Source: Pseudomonas sp. 10-1B (GTDB lineage Bacteria > Pseudomonadota > Gammaproteobacteria > Pseudomonadales > Pseudomonadaceae). From it: a stretch of 34,532 nucleotides of DNA. A program made the translations under genes and the position numbers. The stretch lies in NCBI RefSeq assembly GCF_000935045.1, contig NZ_JYKS01000079.1:1-34532 (forward strand), written 5' to 3'. The notes under the pieces are model-generated. The model had not been told where the DNA came from, did no database searches, and saw only the letters and a list, made by a program, of their open reading frames with translations. Below, one piece after another: positions 7,883 through 15,691 of this stretch. Position 1 is the first letter of the stretch, and each line of letters opens with the position of its first letter.

Positions 7883-9075
7883 GCAGCGCGGCTACGCTTC
7901 CAGTGGACCAGTGATTGGCCATAGACCAGGGCCATCGGGATCCAGATCAGGAACCAATGCTCCTTCGGGCGTGACATGAAGGCACTGCCTTCTGTCAGGC
8001 CTGAGGCGAAGCCGAAGATCAGCCAGGTTGCCGCAAGGGTAACGCCGGGGTGCTTGCGGTAAGTCCAGCAGAAGTACATGGCCAGGCCGTAAATCGTCAT
8101 CCACAGGGCCAGGCCTACGACACCGCCGGCGTACAGCACTCCTAGCTCGATGTTATGTGGGTCGGCAAGTGTTTTCGCGAGCCCCGGAAGAATCACAGTC
8201 ATGGGCGAATCGTAGCCATGACCCAACCATGGATGTTCGCCGATCTGGCGCAGCGCATCCAACCAAATGGCCGGGCGATATGAAACACCACGTTGAGTAA
8301 TGGCCTCCGGGTAAACCAGTACAACGCCAAGCACAGCGATGACCACAGCAACCAAGGCCAGCATGCCGCGTTTGCGATCCCCCACGATCACCAGCCAACC
8401 CAACGCCGCGGTCAGGCCTACCAGCGGGGTTCGCGAACCCGTGGCAAGAACTGCCAAGCCCAATACCGCCAGGCAGAGCAGCGACATCGGGTCCAGTATG
8501 CGCTGCGCCTGGAACCAGTACACCAGCCAGACGGCGGCGAAGGCACCGAGCACATGAGCGGTCAGCAGCGGATTGTACAGCGCCCCATAACCGTTCAGGC
8601 GCGCAACACCAGCGGGGAACTGGTTCATCATGAAGTAGCCCAGGGAAATGGCCGCGGCCAACGCCACCAGCGTCGCCGCAATACGCACGCACTGCTGGAG
8701 ATGAGCCGGTGCGTGTAGGCTGATGATACCCGCAGACAAGAGCATCATGCCGATGTACAGCGGCCGCTTGAGCAAACTTCCGGTAGCGTTTTCGGTGTCG
8801 GACCAGGCAATGCTCAGCATGGTGTAGGCACAAAACACTGCGAATGCGATGAACAGTGGATTATTCACCAGCCCCCTGAGCATTCTGGGCTGCAGCGACA
8901 AAGCCACAAGCGTCGGAAAAGCCAGCAAAATATAGTACAGCTTGTGGTACAGGGAGCGATCCCCTGCCCAGAACATCCCCGTGAGCATCACCAGCCAACC
9001 CAGGGGCAAAACGTAACTGTTGATCTTCCTCCCCCAGCGCTGTGCCGGAGACTCGACCAATACATCGACTGACAT
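7879..9075 (-). CDS. O-antigen ligase (WaaL/Wzy_C family)
   Basis: A 398-residue integral inner-membrane protein with about ten hydrophobic segments from residue 25 onward. A large hydrophilic periplasmic loop contains RPAIWLDALRQIGEHPWLGH; Arg and His residues in this loop are typical of O-antigen ligases and Wzy-like enzymes. WaaL moves the completed O-polysaccharide from undecaprenyl diphosphate to the lipid A-core on the periplasmic face. Ligase and polymerase of this superfamily are hard to separate by sequence. With no Wzx/Wzy nearby I prefer ligase. The start ATG at 9075 has GAGG about eight bases upstream. It lies 104 bp downstream of pyrF on the same strand. Confidence 0.85.
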   Translation of the reverse strand: MSVDVLVESPAQRWGRKINSYVLPLGWLVMLTGMFWAGDRSLYHKLYYILLAFPTLVALSLQPRMLRGLVNNPLFIAFAVFCAYTMLSIAWSDTENATGSLLKRPLYIGMMLLSAGIISLHAPAHLQQCVRIAATLVALAAAISLGYFMMNQFPAGVARLNGYGALYNPLLTAHVLGAFAAVWLVYWFQAQRILDPMSLLCLAVLGLAVLATGSRTPLVGLTAALGWLVIVGDRKRGMLALVAVVIAVLGVVLVYPEAITQRGVSYRPAIWLDALRQIGEHPWLGHGYDSPMTVILPGLAKTLADPHNIELGVLYAGGVVGLALWMTIYGLAMYFCWTYRKHPGVTLAATWLIFGFASGLTEGSAFMSRPKEHWFLIWIPMALVYGQSLVHWKRSRAA

Positions 9076-9145
9076 CTAACGTCCTCAAGCAAAATGAGGG
9101 ACAGTACCTGCTTACGCGGTGATACCGTAAACGTCCCCCATTTCG

Positions 9146-9160
9146 CAAAAATGCTTTTTG
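9146..9160 (-). terminator. Possible weak terminator after pyrF
   Basis: CAAAAATGCTTTTTG forms a 6-bp AT-rich stem with runs of A and T, about 20 bases past the pyrF stop. The stop codon itself sits in a small hairpin (GTAACTGAGTTAC). Neither is a classic GC-rich terminator. Confidence 0.3.
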
Positions 9161-9179
9161 TAAAGTGGTTGCTTGTAAC

Positions 9180-9881
9180 TCAGTTACGAATTTCAGCCAC
9201 GACCGCAGCCAATGCCTGGGCCGGGTCAGCCGCCTGGCTGATCGGACGGCCGATCACCAGGTAATCCGAACCCGCATCCAGTGCCTGGCGCGGGGTAAGG
9301 ATACGGCGTTGATCGTCCTGCGCACTGCCCGCCGGGCGGATGCCCGGGGTCACCAGTTGCAGCGACGGGTGCGCCGCCTTCAGCGCCGGCGCTTCCAGCG
9401 CCGAGCACACCAAACCGTCCATGCCCGCCCTCTCGGCCAGCGCCGCCAGGCGCAGCACCTGCTCTTGCGGGTCGACATCCAGGCCGATACCCGCCAGGTC
9501 TTCACGCTCCATGCTGGTCAGCACGGTCACGCCAATCAGCAATGGCTGCGGGCCGCTGCGCTTGGCCAGCTCTTCACGGCAGGCCGCCATCATGCGCAGG
9601 CCACCGGAGCAATGCACGTTGACCATCCACACGCCCATCTCGGCGGCGGCCTTCACCGCCATGGCCGTGGTGTTGGGGATGTCGTGGAACTTGAGGTCCA
9701 GGAACACTTCGAAGCCCTTGTCGCACAGGGTTTCGACAATGCCCGAAGCGCTGCTGGTGAACAGCTCTTTGCCAACCTTTACCCGGCACAGCGCAGGGTC
9801 AAGCTGGTCAGCCAGCTTCAGGGCGGCCTCACGGGTAGGAAAATCCAGGGCGACGATCAGGGGCGTCTGGCAGGCGGACAT
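9180..9881 (-). CDS. pyrF: Orotidine-5'-phosphate decarboxylase
   Basis: A 233-residue cytosolic enzyme for the last step of UMP synthesis: decarboxylation of orotidine 5'-phosphate. The family motifs are IVALDFPTREAALKLADQL at the N-terminus, the catalytic block FLDLKFHDIPNTTAMAVKAA (Asp-Lys-Asp array), VTPGIRP, and the terminal phosphate-binding YLVIGRPIS. I use the ATG at 9881 because it gives the normal family length; the frame is open 46 codons further upstream into the intergenic region, which does not look like protein. Divergent from the DUF2897 gene. Confidence 0.97.
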   Translation of the reverse strand: MSACQTPLIVALDFPTREAALKLADQLDPALCRVKVGKELFTSSASGIVETLCDKGFEVFLDLKFHDIPNTTAMAVKAAAEMGVWMVNVHCSGGLRMMAACREELAKRSGPQPLLIGVTVLTSMEREDLAGIGLDVDPQEQVLRLAALAERAGMDGLVCSALEAPALKAAHPSLQLVTPGIRPAGSAQDDQRRILTPRQALDAGSDYLVIGRPISQAADPAQALAAVVAEIRN

Positions 9882-10063
9882 GGGCAGGGTCTCTTGGCAA
9901 GTCGAAAACGGCGCGCATTGTAAACGAAGTGGCGCAGGCTTTGGGGCCCGCGGGTCACGGAATTGGCCCGGCACGGCCTGGCTCCTATAATTGAACCAAC
10001 GAAACGGGCCATTGCTCAAAATTCGTACAAGCGCTGCCCATCACCAGTTAAAGGAGAATGACA

Positions 10064-10231
10064 ATGCCCTGGTATGCCTGGCTGATACTCATCATAGCCC
10101 TTGGCTCCATCGTCGGCGGGTTGATGCTGCTGCGCGACACGGCTAAAAAACTGCCGCTGACCGAAGAGCAACTGCGCAAGGTGCATGAGCGTAATGCCGA
10201 AGCGGATGCCAAGGATGAGCAGGACCGCTAG
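10064..10231 (+). CDS. DUF2897 small membrane protein
   Basis: A 55-residue protein too short for most gene finders. It opens MPWYAWLILIIALGSIVGGL, a single transmembrane helix, followed by a charged tail (LRDTAKKLPLTEEQLRKVHE). AAGGAG lies seven bases before the ATG at 10064; another in-frame ATG six bases earlier touches the ribosome site and is less likely. The pattern (one helix, then TAKKLPLT) matches the DUF2897 family of gamma-proteobacteria, whose function is unknown. It commonly lies beside pyrF in pseudomonads, as far as I recall. Confidence 0.85.
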   Translation: MPWYAWLILIIALGSIVGGLMLLRDTAKKLPLTEEQLRKVHERNAEADAKDEQDR

Positions 10232-10313
10232 AACGCCCAACGGTCACTGGCACTATCTAACCAACTGACGCTCCCATAGAACAACACATAACTTATTGAT
10301 TTAGCAGGGTCCT

Positions 10314-10398
10314 TGTGGGAGCGGGCGTGCCCGCGAACACCGGCGTAGCCGGTGCCAGCCACCGCGTTGGATTCTTCGCGGGCACGCCCGCTCCCACA
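10314..10398. repeat. REP element pair with perfect 18-bp arms
   Basis: TGTGGGAGCGGGCGTGCC (10314-10331) and its exact complement at 10381-10398 enclose the CACCGGCGTAGCCGGTG hairpin. It is one of the best-preserved REP pairs in the window. A copy of repeat family 2 follows at 10426-10470. Confidence 0.9.
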
Positions 10399-10425
10399 CA
10401 GGCCGCGTCGCGCTTACGAATTGAG

Positions 10426-10470
10426 TTCTCTGCGCGAAAGCGCAGCCCACAGGACTGGGTGACCTCCCAC
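10426..10470. repeat. Dispersed repeat family 2
   Basis: TTCTCTGCGCGAAAGCGCAG plus CCCACAGGACTGGGTGACCTCCCACA. It corresponds to 3273-3320 and again lies beside a REP pair, with the same spacing to it and in the same orientation. Confidence 0.6.
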
Positions 10471-10550
10471 ATGGCTCGCCTCAACCAACCAATTAAATCG
10501 TCTACTTGATGAAAGTCAGGGCCAGGGAATAAACCCCAGCCCTTCCCCGC

Positions 10551-10886
10551 TTACTCCACCATTACCTTGTCCCGGTTACGCTCCAGCAACGCATTACCAA
10601 TCCCCTTGATCTCCAGCAGCTCATCCACCGAAGCAAACGGCCCATTGGCCTCCCGGTAAGCCACGATGGCTTCGGCCTTGGCCTTCCCTATGCCGTTCAG
10701 CTCCTTCTGCAAGGTCAACGCATCTGCCTTGTTCAGGTCCAACCGCAGCGGCTGGGTTTGCGCCTGGACCACCACCGGCGCCGGGTCTAGTTGCACCGTG
10801 GTGGTGCTGGCCGGCGCGGCGCTAAGGGAGAAGGACAGGCTGGCGAACAGCGGCAACAGCAGATACGACAGAACGTTATTACGCAT
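10551..10886 (-). CDS. ComEA-like secreted helix-hairpin-helix protein
   Basis: A 111-residue exported protein. Residues 1-24 are a signal peptide. A proline/glutamine-rich linker runs to about residue 48. A tandem helix-hairpin-helix domain fills 49-111, with LNKADALTLQKELNGIGKAK and a second GIG at 95-97. This is the ComEA family: periplasmic double-stranded DNA binding, which in competent bacteria ratchets incoming DNA. Many pseudomonads keep a single short ComEA-like protein without obvious competence, so the role here is uncertain. ATG at 10886 has AAGGAG nine bases upstream; an in-frame GTG three codons earlier overlaps that site and is rejected. Confidence 0.9.
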   Translation of the reverse strand: MRNNVLSYLLLPLFASLSFSLSAAPASTTTVQLDPAPVVVQAQTQPLRLDLNKADALTLQKELNGIGKAKAEAIVAYREANGPFASVDELLEIKGIGNALLERNRDKVMVE

Positions 10887-11230
10887 GGTGAACACTCCTT
10901 GGGTTGGTCATTTTCCAGCAACCGTTTTCCTTCGGCTGCGCAATCAACCCTAGCGGCTCTCCCGGCCAGGAAAAAGAGATCTGCGCCCAGAATCGTTACC
11001 GAATAGAACAAGCTCAGAACGAACCTAACCCACCCATCGCCAGTACATTTCGCACTACCGCCACGCAAAGCTCATGCATTACGACAGATTGCCAAATGCC
11101 TTGAGACATATCCCTATTTCCCCCGTCCTTCATTCGCACACAGCAAAGCCTGGTTTCTCACAAACGCCTTCGAGTAAGGCCCATCTGAGAATCTCACCCC
11201 TTGCCCAACAGCTTCCGCCCCCCCAAGGAT
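10887..11230. other. Intergenic region, nothing recognised
   Basis: About 340 bp between the ComEA-like gene and the end of the AraC-type regulator gene. It should hold the ComEA-like promoter near 10900-10980. I saw no REP, no hairpin of note and no credible small gene. Confidence 0.4.
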
Positions 11231-12211
11231 CTAGACACTCTCTTTAACAAAGGCTCCTTGGCTTTTTCTATACGTCGCGGGCGAGACGCCCATGTACTTG
11301 ACGAAGCTGCGGCGCAGCGTATCTGGGTTGGCAAAGCCGCATTCGGCTGCAACACGCTTGGGCGCGTGCACTCCTTGATCGAGCAGGTCACGAGCGGCCG
11401 ATACGCGCATCCCCTCCACCCAGGCGGCGGGCGTACAGCCGACCTCTGCATGGAACAGGCGCGCAAAGTGCCTGGGGCTGAGGCCTGCGCGCCCAGCCAA
11501 GGCATCGACCGACAGGTCTAGCGCGGGATGGGCCGCCGCCCAGCGCTGCACTTCCTGCAGCACGGCCCGGCCGGCGACACCGGTCTGCCCCTTGCGGCTG
11601 AACTGTAACTGCCCTCCGGGGCGCTTGAAGAACATGACCAGTTGCGAGGCGACACGCATGGCCAGCTCACGTCCGCAATCCTCTTCGACCAGCGACAAGG
11701 CCAGGTCCAGCCCGGCCGTGACCCCTGCCGAAGTGCGCAGCTTGCCATCGCGCACATGCAACGCATCCTCTTCGACCGTGATCCCTGGGTGGCCTTGCCG
11801 CAGGCTATCGGCCACCGCCCAATGGGTGGCAACTCGTCTCCCTTCCAGCAAGCCTGCATCCGCCAAGATCAGCGCACCCGAACATACCGAACCGAAGCGC
11901 CGAGCCCGCTTGGACGCGCCACGCAGCCACTGACGCATGGGCTCGCCCAGCAGGATGTTCGCTGCGTTCGGAGCTCCGGCGACCAACAAAGTGTCGAGGT
12001 GGGTCAGCGATGCATCCGCCGCACAGTCGGGAATCAGCCGCACACCCGAAGAACTGCGAATGGGGGCCAAATCCCTGCCCACCACGCAGGGGGCATAGCA
12101 TTCGTAACCCAGTTCAAGGTTGGCTTGTGCGAAAACGTCGAGGGGGCCGGCGACATCGAGCAGCTGTACGCCGGGCAAGGCGAAGATGGCCATCTTCTTG
12201 CTACTGCCCAT
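11231..12211 (-). CDS. GlxA-type AraC-family transcriptional regulator with DJ-1/PfpI domain
   Basis: A 326-residue cytosolic regulator. Residues 5-190 form a class I glutamine-amidotransferase-like (DJ-1/PfpI) sensor domain, with the GVQLLDVAGPLDVFAQAN opening and a nucleophile-elbow cysteine at 110 (GSVCSGALILA). Residues 225-315 are the AraC double helix-turn-helix, ending CGFANPDTLRRSFVKYMGVS. The family includes ArgR, CdhR and GbdR, which sense nitrogen-containing metabolites. The ATG at 12211 has GGAGG seven bases upstream; the frame runs 164 codons further into the divergent gene as a shadow. The divergent HD-domain gene is the obvious candidate target. Confidence 0.93.
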   Translation of the reverse strand: MGSSKKMAIFALPGVQLLDVAGPLDVFAQANLELGYECYAPCVVGRDLAPIRSSSGVRLIPDCAADASLTHLDTLLVAGAPNAANILLGEPMRQWLRGASKRARRFGSVCSGALILADAGLLEGRRVATHWAVADSLRQGHPGITVEEDALHVRDGKLRTSAGVTAGLDLALSLVEEDCGRELAMRVASQLVMFFKRPGGQLQFSRKGQTGVAGRAVLQEVQRWAAAHPALDLSVDALAGRAGLSPRHFARLFHAEVGCTPAAWVEGMRVSAARDLLDQGVHAPKRVAAECGFANPDTLRRSFVKYMGVSPATYRKSQGAFVKESV

Positions 12212-12337
12212 CTGGAAGCCTCCATTGGCGGGTGTCGCCATTTCAGGTGAAATGGCAGAAATTGACGTAATACATCGATTGAGGCCATGCCAGTGTATCC
12301 GCAGAATCGATATCGAGCACTTTGAAAGGAGCCCGAT
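12212..12337. promoter_or_regulatory. Divergent control region between regulator and HD hydrolase gene
   Basis: A 126 bp gap between two start codons that face away from each other, with a good ribosome site at each end (GGAGG and AAAGGAG). An AraC-type regulator next to a divergent gene usually binds in such a gap. The stretch GAAATGGCAGAAATTGACGT contains TTGACG, a possible -35, but no convincing -10 was found. Confidence 0.4.
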
Positions 12338-12979
12338 ATGAGTCTCGACCTTGGTGGCATCGCCATTCCCGATAGCCAATTGGCCCGGGAGATCACGGAG
12401 GTGGTGCGCGATACGGCATCGCCGCTGCTGTTCAACCATTCCAGCCGCGTGTACTACTTTGGCGCCCTTGCGGGCAAGAAGCGCGGGCTGAAGTTCGACC
12501 CGGAACTGCTGTACTGCGGTTGCATGTTTCATGACATGGGGCTGACCCATCAGCACAGCAGCGACTGCTGCCGTTTCGAGGTGGACGGAGCCAATGCGGC
12601 GCGCGATTTCCTCGACAGCCGTGGCATCAGCCAGCAAGACATTGACCTGGTGTGGACCTCCATCGCACTGCATACGACCCCGGGCATCCCCGAGTTCATG
12701 CACCCGGTCATCGCCCTGGTGACCGCGGGCGTGGAAATGGACGTGCTAGGGCTGACCTACCCCGAGTACAGCGACAGTGAACGAGAGGCTGTGGTCGCAG
12801 CCTATCCGCGCGGGCCGCATTTCAAGGAAGAGATCATCCAGGCCTTCTACGATGGCATCCGGCACAAGCCGCAAACCACCTTCGGCAATGTGAAGGCCGA
12901 CGTTATCGCCGACAAGGAAGCGTCGTTCAAGCCCGGCAACTTCTGCAGCGTGATCCGCAACTCGCGCTGGACAGGCTGA
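12338..12979 (+). CDS. HD-domain hydrolase, cyanamide-hydratase-like
   Basis: A 213-residue protein with the HD metal-binding pattern: His34 in FNHSSRVYYFG, His65-Asp66 in CMFHDMGLT and His112 in ALHTTPG. The SSRVYYFGALAG opening and HDMGLT motif are those of the group that includes fungal cyanamide hydratase and related bacterial HD phosphohydrolase-like proteins. The reaction cannot be fixed from sequence: hydration of a nitrile-like compound or phosphoester hydrolysis are both possible. AAAGGAG lies seven bases before the ATG. It is divergent from a GlxA-type regulator whose sensor domain belongs to the same fold as isonitrile hydratase. Confidence 0.82.
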   Translation: MSLDLGGIAIPDSQLAREITEVVRDTASPLLFNHSSRVYYFGALAGKKRGLKFDPELLYCGCMFHDMGLTHQHSSDCCRFEVDGANAARDFLDSRGISQQDIDLVWTSIALHTTPGIPEFMHPVIALVTAGVEMDVLGLTYPEYSDSEREAVVAAYPRGPHFKEEIIQAFYDGIRHKPQTTFGNVKADVIADKEASFKPGNFCSVIRNSRWTG

Positions 12980-13264
12980 GCGCGGTTTGCATTTTCGCGC
13001 AGTAAAGCGCCTACGCGTGTGATGCGCGATTTTATGTGGCAGCGCCCGTGTTCGACCGACCGGCGCTTGCCACGGCCGGCGAACTGAAACTGGCATCACA
13101 TGGATCAACTGCTAGATTCTTGAGCAATGGACAGCCGTTTGCTTGAAGGACCCAAGCAGCATGCCCCCAACCGCCCGCCGCTTGCCCTCGCACGCAGCCC
13201 GTCCTCCTGGCCAAACTTTGCGCGCCTGCCAGGCGCCGCCCCGTCCAGCAAGAGGATCACCGCC

Positions 13265-14425
13265 GTGCCCCTCAAGACCTTCACCGTATTTGGCACCCGC
13301 CCAGAAGCCATCAAGATGGCCCCCTTGGCCCTAAAGCTCGCCCAGGACGCCCGCTTCGAGTCCCGCGTATGCGTTACCGGCCAGCACCGGCAAATGCTCG
13401 ACCAGGTATTGGAACTGTTCGGCATCAAACCCGATTACGACTTGAACATCATGAAGCCCGGCCAGGACCTGACCGGCGTGACCACGGAAATTTTGCAGGG
13501 CATCAAGCCCGTGCTGTCTGAGTTCAAGCCCGACATAGTTCTGGTACATGGCGATACCGCTACCACCTTTGCCACCAGCCTGGCGGCCTATTACCAGCAA
13601 ATCCCCATCGCCCATGTAGAGGCCGGCCTGCGCACCAACAACCTGTATTCGCCTTGGCCAGAAGAAGGCAACCGCCGCCTGACCGGCGCGCTGGCCGCCC
13701 TGCACTTCGCCCCAACCGCCACCTCGCGTGACAACCTGCTGGGGGAAGGGGTCGACCCGGCGAGCATTTTCACCACCGGCAACACCGTGATCGATGCCCT
13801 GCTGGAAGTGGTGCACAAGCTGGAGAATCCGGTACTGAGTGCGCAATTCGAGCACCAGTTCGATTACCTGGCTGCCAACCGCCGTTTGGTGCTGGTAACA
13901 GGCCACCGCCGCGAGAACTTCGGCGGTGGTTTCGAACGCATCTGCCAGGCTTTGGTGCAGACGGCGCGCCGGTTTCCGGAGGTGGACGTGTTGTACCCGG
14001 TACACCTGAACCCCAATGTGCGCGAGCCAGTCAACAGGCTGCTGGCGGATGTGGGCAATATCTACCTGATCGAACCACTGGATTACCTGCCGTTCGTTTA
14101 CCTGATGAGCCGTGCGTATGTAATTTTGACCGACTCGGGGGGCATTCAGGAGGAAGCGCCGGCACTGGGCAAGCCGGTGCTGGTGATGCGTGATACCACA
14201 GAGCGGCCGGAGGCTGTGGCGGCGGGGACGGTGAAGCTGGTGGGCACGGAGGTGGATTCCATTGCCGGGGAACTGGCCAGGTTGCTGACGGATGAGGGGG
14301 CGTATCGGGAGATGAGCGTTGCGCATAATCCGTATGGCGATGGTAAGGCGTGTGGGCGGATAGTGCAGGCACTTGCGGATTTTGCCATTGCACTGAATGG
14401 TGAGAAAGCGCCCAACGCTACATAA
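13265..14425 (+). CDS. wecB: UDP-N-acetylglucosamine 2-epimerase (non-hydrolysing)
   Basis: A 386-residue cytosolic enzyme that interconverts UDP-GlcNAc and UDP-ManNAc for surface polysaccharides. Motifs: FTVFGTRPEAIKMAPL at the N-terminus, VLVHGDTATTFA, HVEAGLRTNN, VTGHRRENFGGG and TDSGGIQEEAPALGKPVLVM. I choose the GTG at 13265 because AGAGGA lies eight bases upstream and the protein then begins as its homologues do; an upstream ATG at 13127 would add 46 residues with no family match. No wecC (dehydrogenase to ManNAcA) is beside it, so the ManNAc may be used as such or processed by genes elsewhere. Confidence 0.95.
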   Translation: MPLKTFTVFGTRPEAIKMAPLALKLAQDARFESRVCVTGQHRQMLDQVLELFGIKPDYDLNIMKPGQDLTGVTTEILQGIKPVLSEFKPDIVLVHGDTATTFATSLAAYYQQIPIAHVEAGLRTNNLYSPWPEEGNRRLTGALAALHFAPTATSRDNLLGEGVDPASIFTTGNTVIDALLEVVHKLENPVLSAQFEHQFDYLAANRRLVLVTGHRRENFGGGFERICQALVQTARRFPEVDVLYPVHLNPNVREPVNRLLADVGNIYLIEPLDYLPFVYLMSRAYVILTDSGGIQEEAPALGKPVLVMRDTTERPEAVAAGTVKLVGTEVDSIAGELARLLTDEGAYREMSVAHNPYGDGKACGRIVQALADFAIALNGEKAPNAT

Positions 14426-14560
14426 CCGATCCCGCAAACCCGTCGCTTCTTCATTGTCAATGGATTTCAGGATGCAATGGCAGGTTCAGCAATAGCGGGT
14501 TTACCCTAATGCCAGTCAGTTAAGGTTTCTGCAGACTTTACTGGGGCTGCTCTGCAGCCC

Positions 14561-14700
14561 TTCGCGTTCACGCCCGCTCCCACAAGGGTCGAGCATTTCC
14601 AAGGTTCAGCGCCAAACCTGTGGGAGCGGGCGAGCCCGCGAAGAATCCAACGCGGTGGAGGGCACCGGCTTCGCCGGTGTTCGCGGGCACGCCCCCACAG
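14561..14700. repeat. REP cluster, left half of a large inverted pair
   Basis: A half REP (14561-14584) followed by a full pair at 14619-14700 (TGTGGGAGCGGGCGAGCCCG ... CACCGGCTTCGCCGGTG ... CCCCCACA). The full pair is an inverted copy of the element at 14874-14953, matching over about 80 bases with few differences. Confidence 0.85.
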
Positions 14701-14750
14701 GGGCCGCATCAGGGCTGACAGGTGTTTGCCACAGGATATGCAGCGCGTGT

Positions 14751-14774
14751 GAGATCGAGCGCCGCCCGCGCGGC
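14751..14774 (+). repeat. Dispersed GC-rich repeat family 3 (complete copy)
   Basis: GAGATCGAGCGCCGCC then CGCGCGGC, followed by a second palindromic stretch GAGCTGGCGCTCGCTCCTACG. It lies in the spacer between the two inverted REP pairs. Other copies are at 6795-6818 and, inverted, at 1-15. Confidence 0.65.
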
Positions 14775-14873
14775 GCATCGCGAGCTGGCGCTCGCTCCTA
14801 CGTTTGTTTCGGGCCAATTATTCCTATGGGATTTGCGCGCGAACGCCTTGGCGCATGGCTCAATTGCGGCCCT

Positions 14874-15017
14874 TGTGGGGGCGTGCCCGCGAACACCGGC
14901 GAAGCCGGTGCCCTCCACTGCGTTGGATTCTTCGCGGGTGAACCCGCTCCCACCTCGACCACATAGGCCTCAAGCCCTATGCAGTACCTGTGGGAGCTGG
15001 CTTGCCGGCGATGAGGC
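14874..15017. repeat. REP cluster, right half of the inverted pair plus a third unit
   Basis: A REP pair at 14874-14953 (TGTGGGGGCGTGCCCGCGAA ... TTCGCGGGTGAACCCGCTCC), then a single unit at 14989-15017 (TGTGGGAGCTGGCTTGCCGG). A diverged copy of repeat family 2 lies at 15078-15120. Together with 14561-14700 these fill most of the 714 bp between wecB and rfbC. I saw no gene in that gap. Confidence 0.85.
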
Positions 15018-15139
15018 CAGCCCAGGCAATACAAGACAGTTGCTCGCACAGGGTACGCGATGCGCTTACGGGCCAGTGCTCTGCGCTATAGCGCAGCCCA
15101 GGAGGCCAGGTGATTTCCCGCCCTCCCCCGCAGCTACCA

Positions 15140-15691
15140 TCAGTCGAACAGGTCGGCCTGGTCCAACGCTTTGCCGACCTGGTCCTTGGCAGACAGCGTG
15201 GGTTCGAAGTCTATCGGCCACTCGATGGCAATTTGCGGATCATCCCAGGCAATGCAACGTTCGCTCTGGGCCGAATAGAAGTCGGTGGTCTTGTAGACAA
15301 ACTCCGCAGTCTCACTCAACGTCACGAAACCGTGGGCGAAACCCGGTGGAATCCACAACTGGTCATGGTTTTGCGACGACAACACAGCACCAACCCATTT
15401 GCCAAAGGTGGGCGAACTGCGGCGGATATCCACCGCCACATCGAACACTTCACCCTGTACCACACGCACCAGCTTGCCCTGGGCGTGGGGCGGCAACTGG
15501 TAATGCAGGCCACGCAGCACGCCCTTCACCGAGCGGGAATGGTTGTCTTGAACGAAGTCTGGCTGCAGGCCAGTCACTTCATTGAATATACGTGAATTGA
15601 AACTCTCGTAGAAAAAGCCACGCTCATCGCCGAAAACCTTTGGGGTAAACAGGAAAACTTCAGGGATGGCCAATGGAACTGCGTGCATCAA
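15140..15691 (-). CDS. rfbC: dTDP-4-dehydrorhamnose 3,5-epimerase
   Basis: A 183-residue cupin-fold enzyme for the third step of dTDP-L-rhamnose synthesis. Motifs: ERGFFYESFNSRIFNEVTG, FVQDNHSRSVKGVLRGLHYQ with the catalytic His63, and WIPPGFAHGFVTLSE. Length and motifs are normal. It is the last gene of a four-gene operon in the order rfbB, rfbD, rfbA, rfbC. Its start overlaps the end of rfbA (15688-15691, ATGA). Two adjacent ATG codons could serve; the first is used here. Confidence 0.97.
   Translation of the reverse strand: MMHAVPLAIPEVFLFTPKVFGDERGFFYESFNSRIFNEVTGLQPDFVQDNHSRSVKGVLRGLHYQLPPHAQGKLVRVVQGEVFDVAVDIRRSSPTFGKWVGAVLSSQNHDQLWIPPGFAHGFVTLSETAEFVYKTTDFYSAQSERCIAWDDPQIAIEWPIDFEPTLSAKDQVGKALDQADLFD

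Noticed and set aside
13127..13264. 46-residue N-terminal extension of WecB from ATG 13127
   Set aside because: Homologues begin at the GTG at 13265, which has its own ribosome site; the extension is Pro/Ser/Arg-rich and matches nothing.
13331..14437. 368-codon minus-strand frame over wecB
   Set aside because: Shadow of wecB; no ribosome site and no recognisable domain.
14722..15585. 287-codon plus-strand frame over the REP cluster and rfbC
   Set aside because: It runs through repeats and antisense to rfbC and is Pro/Arg-rich noise.
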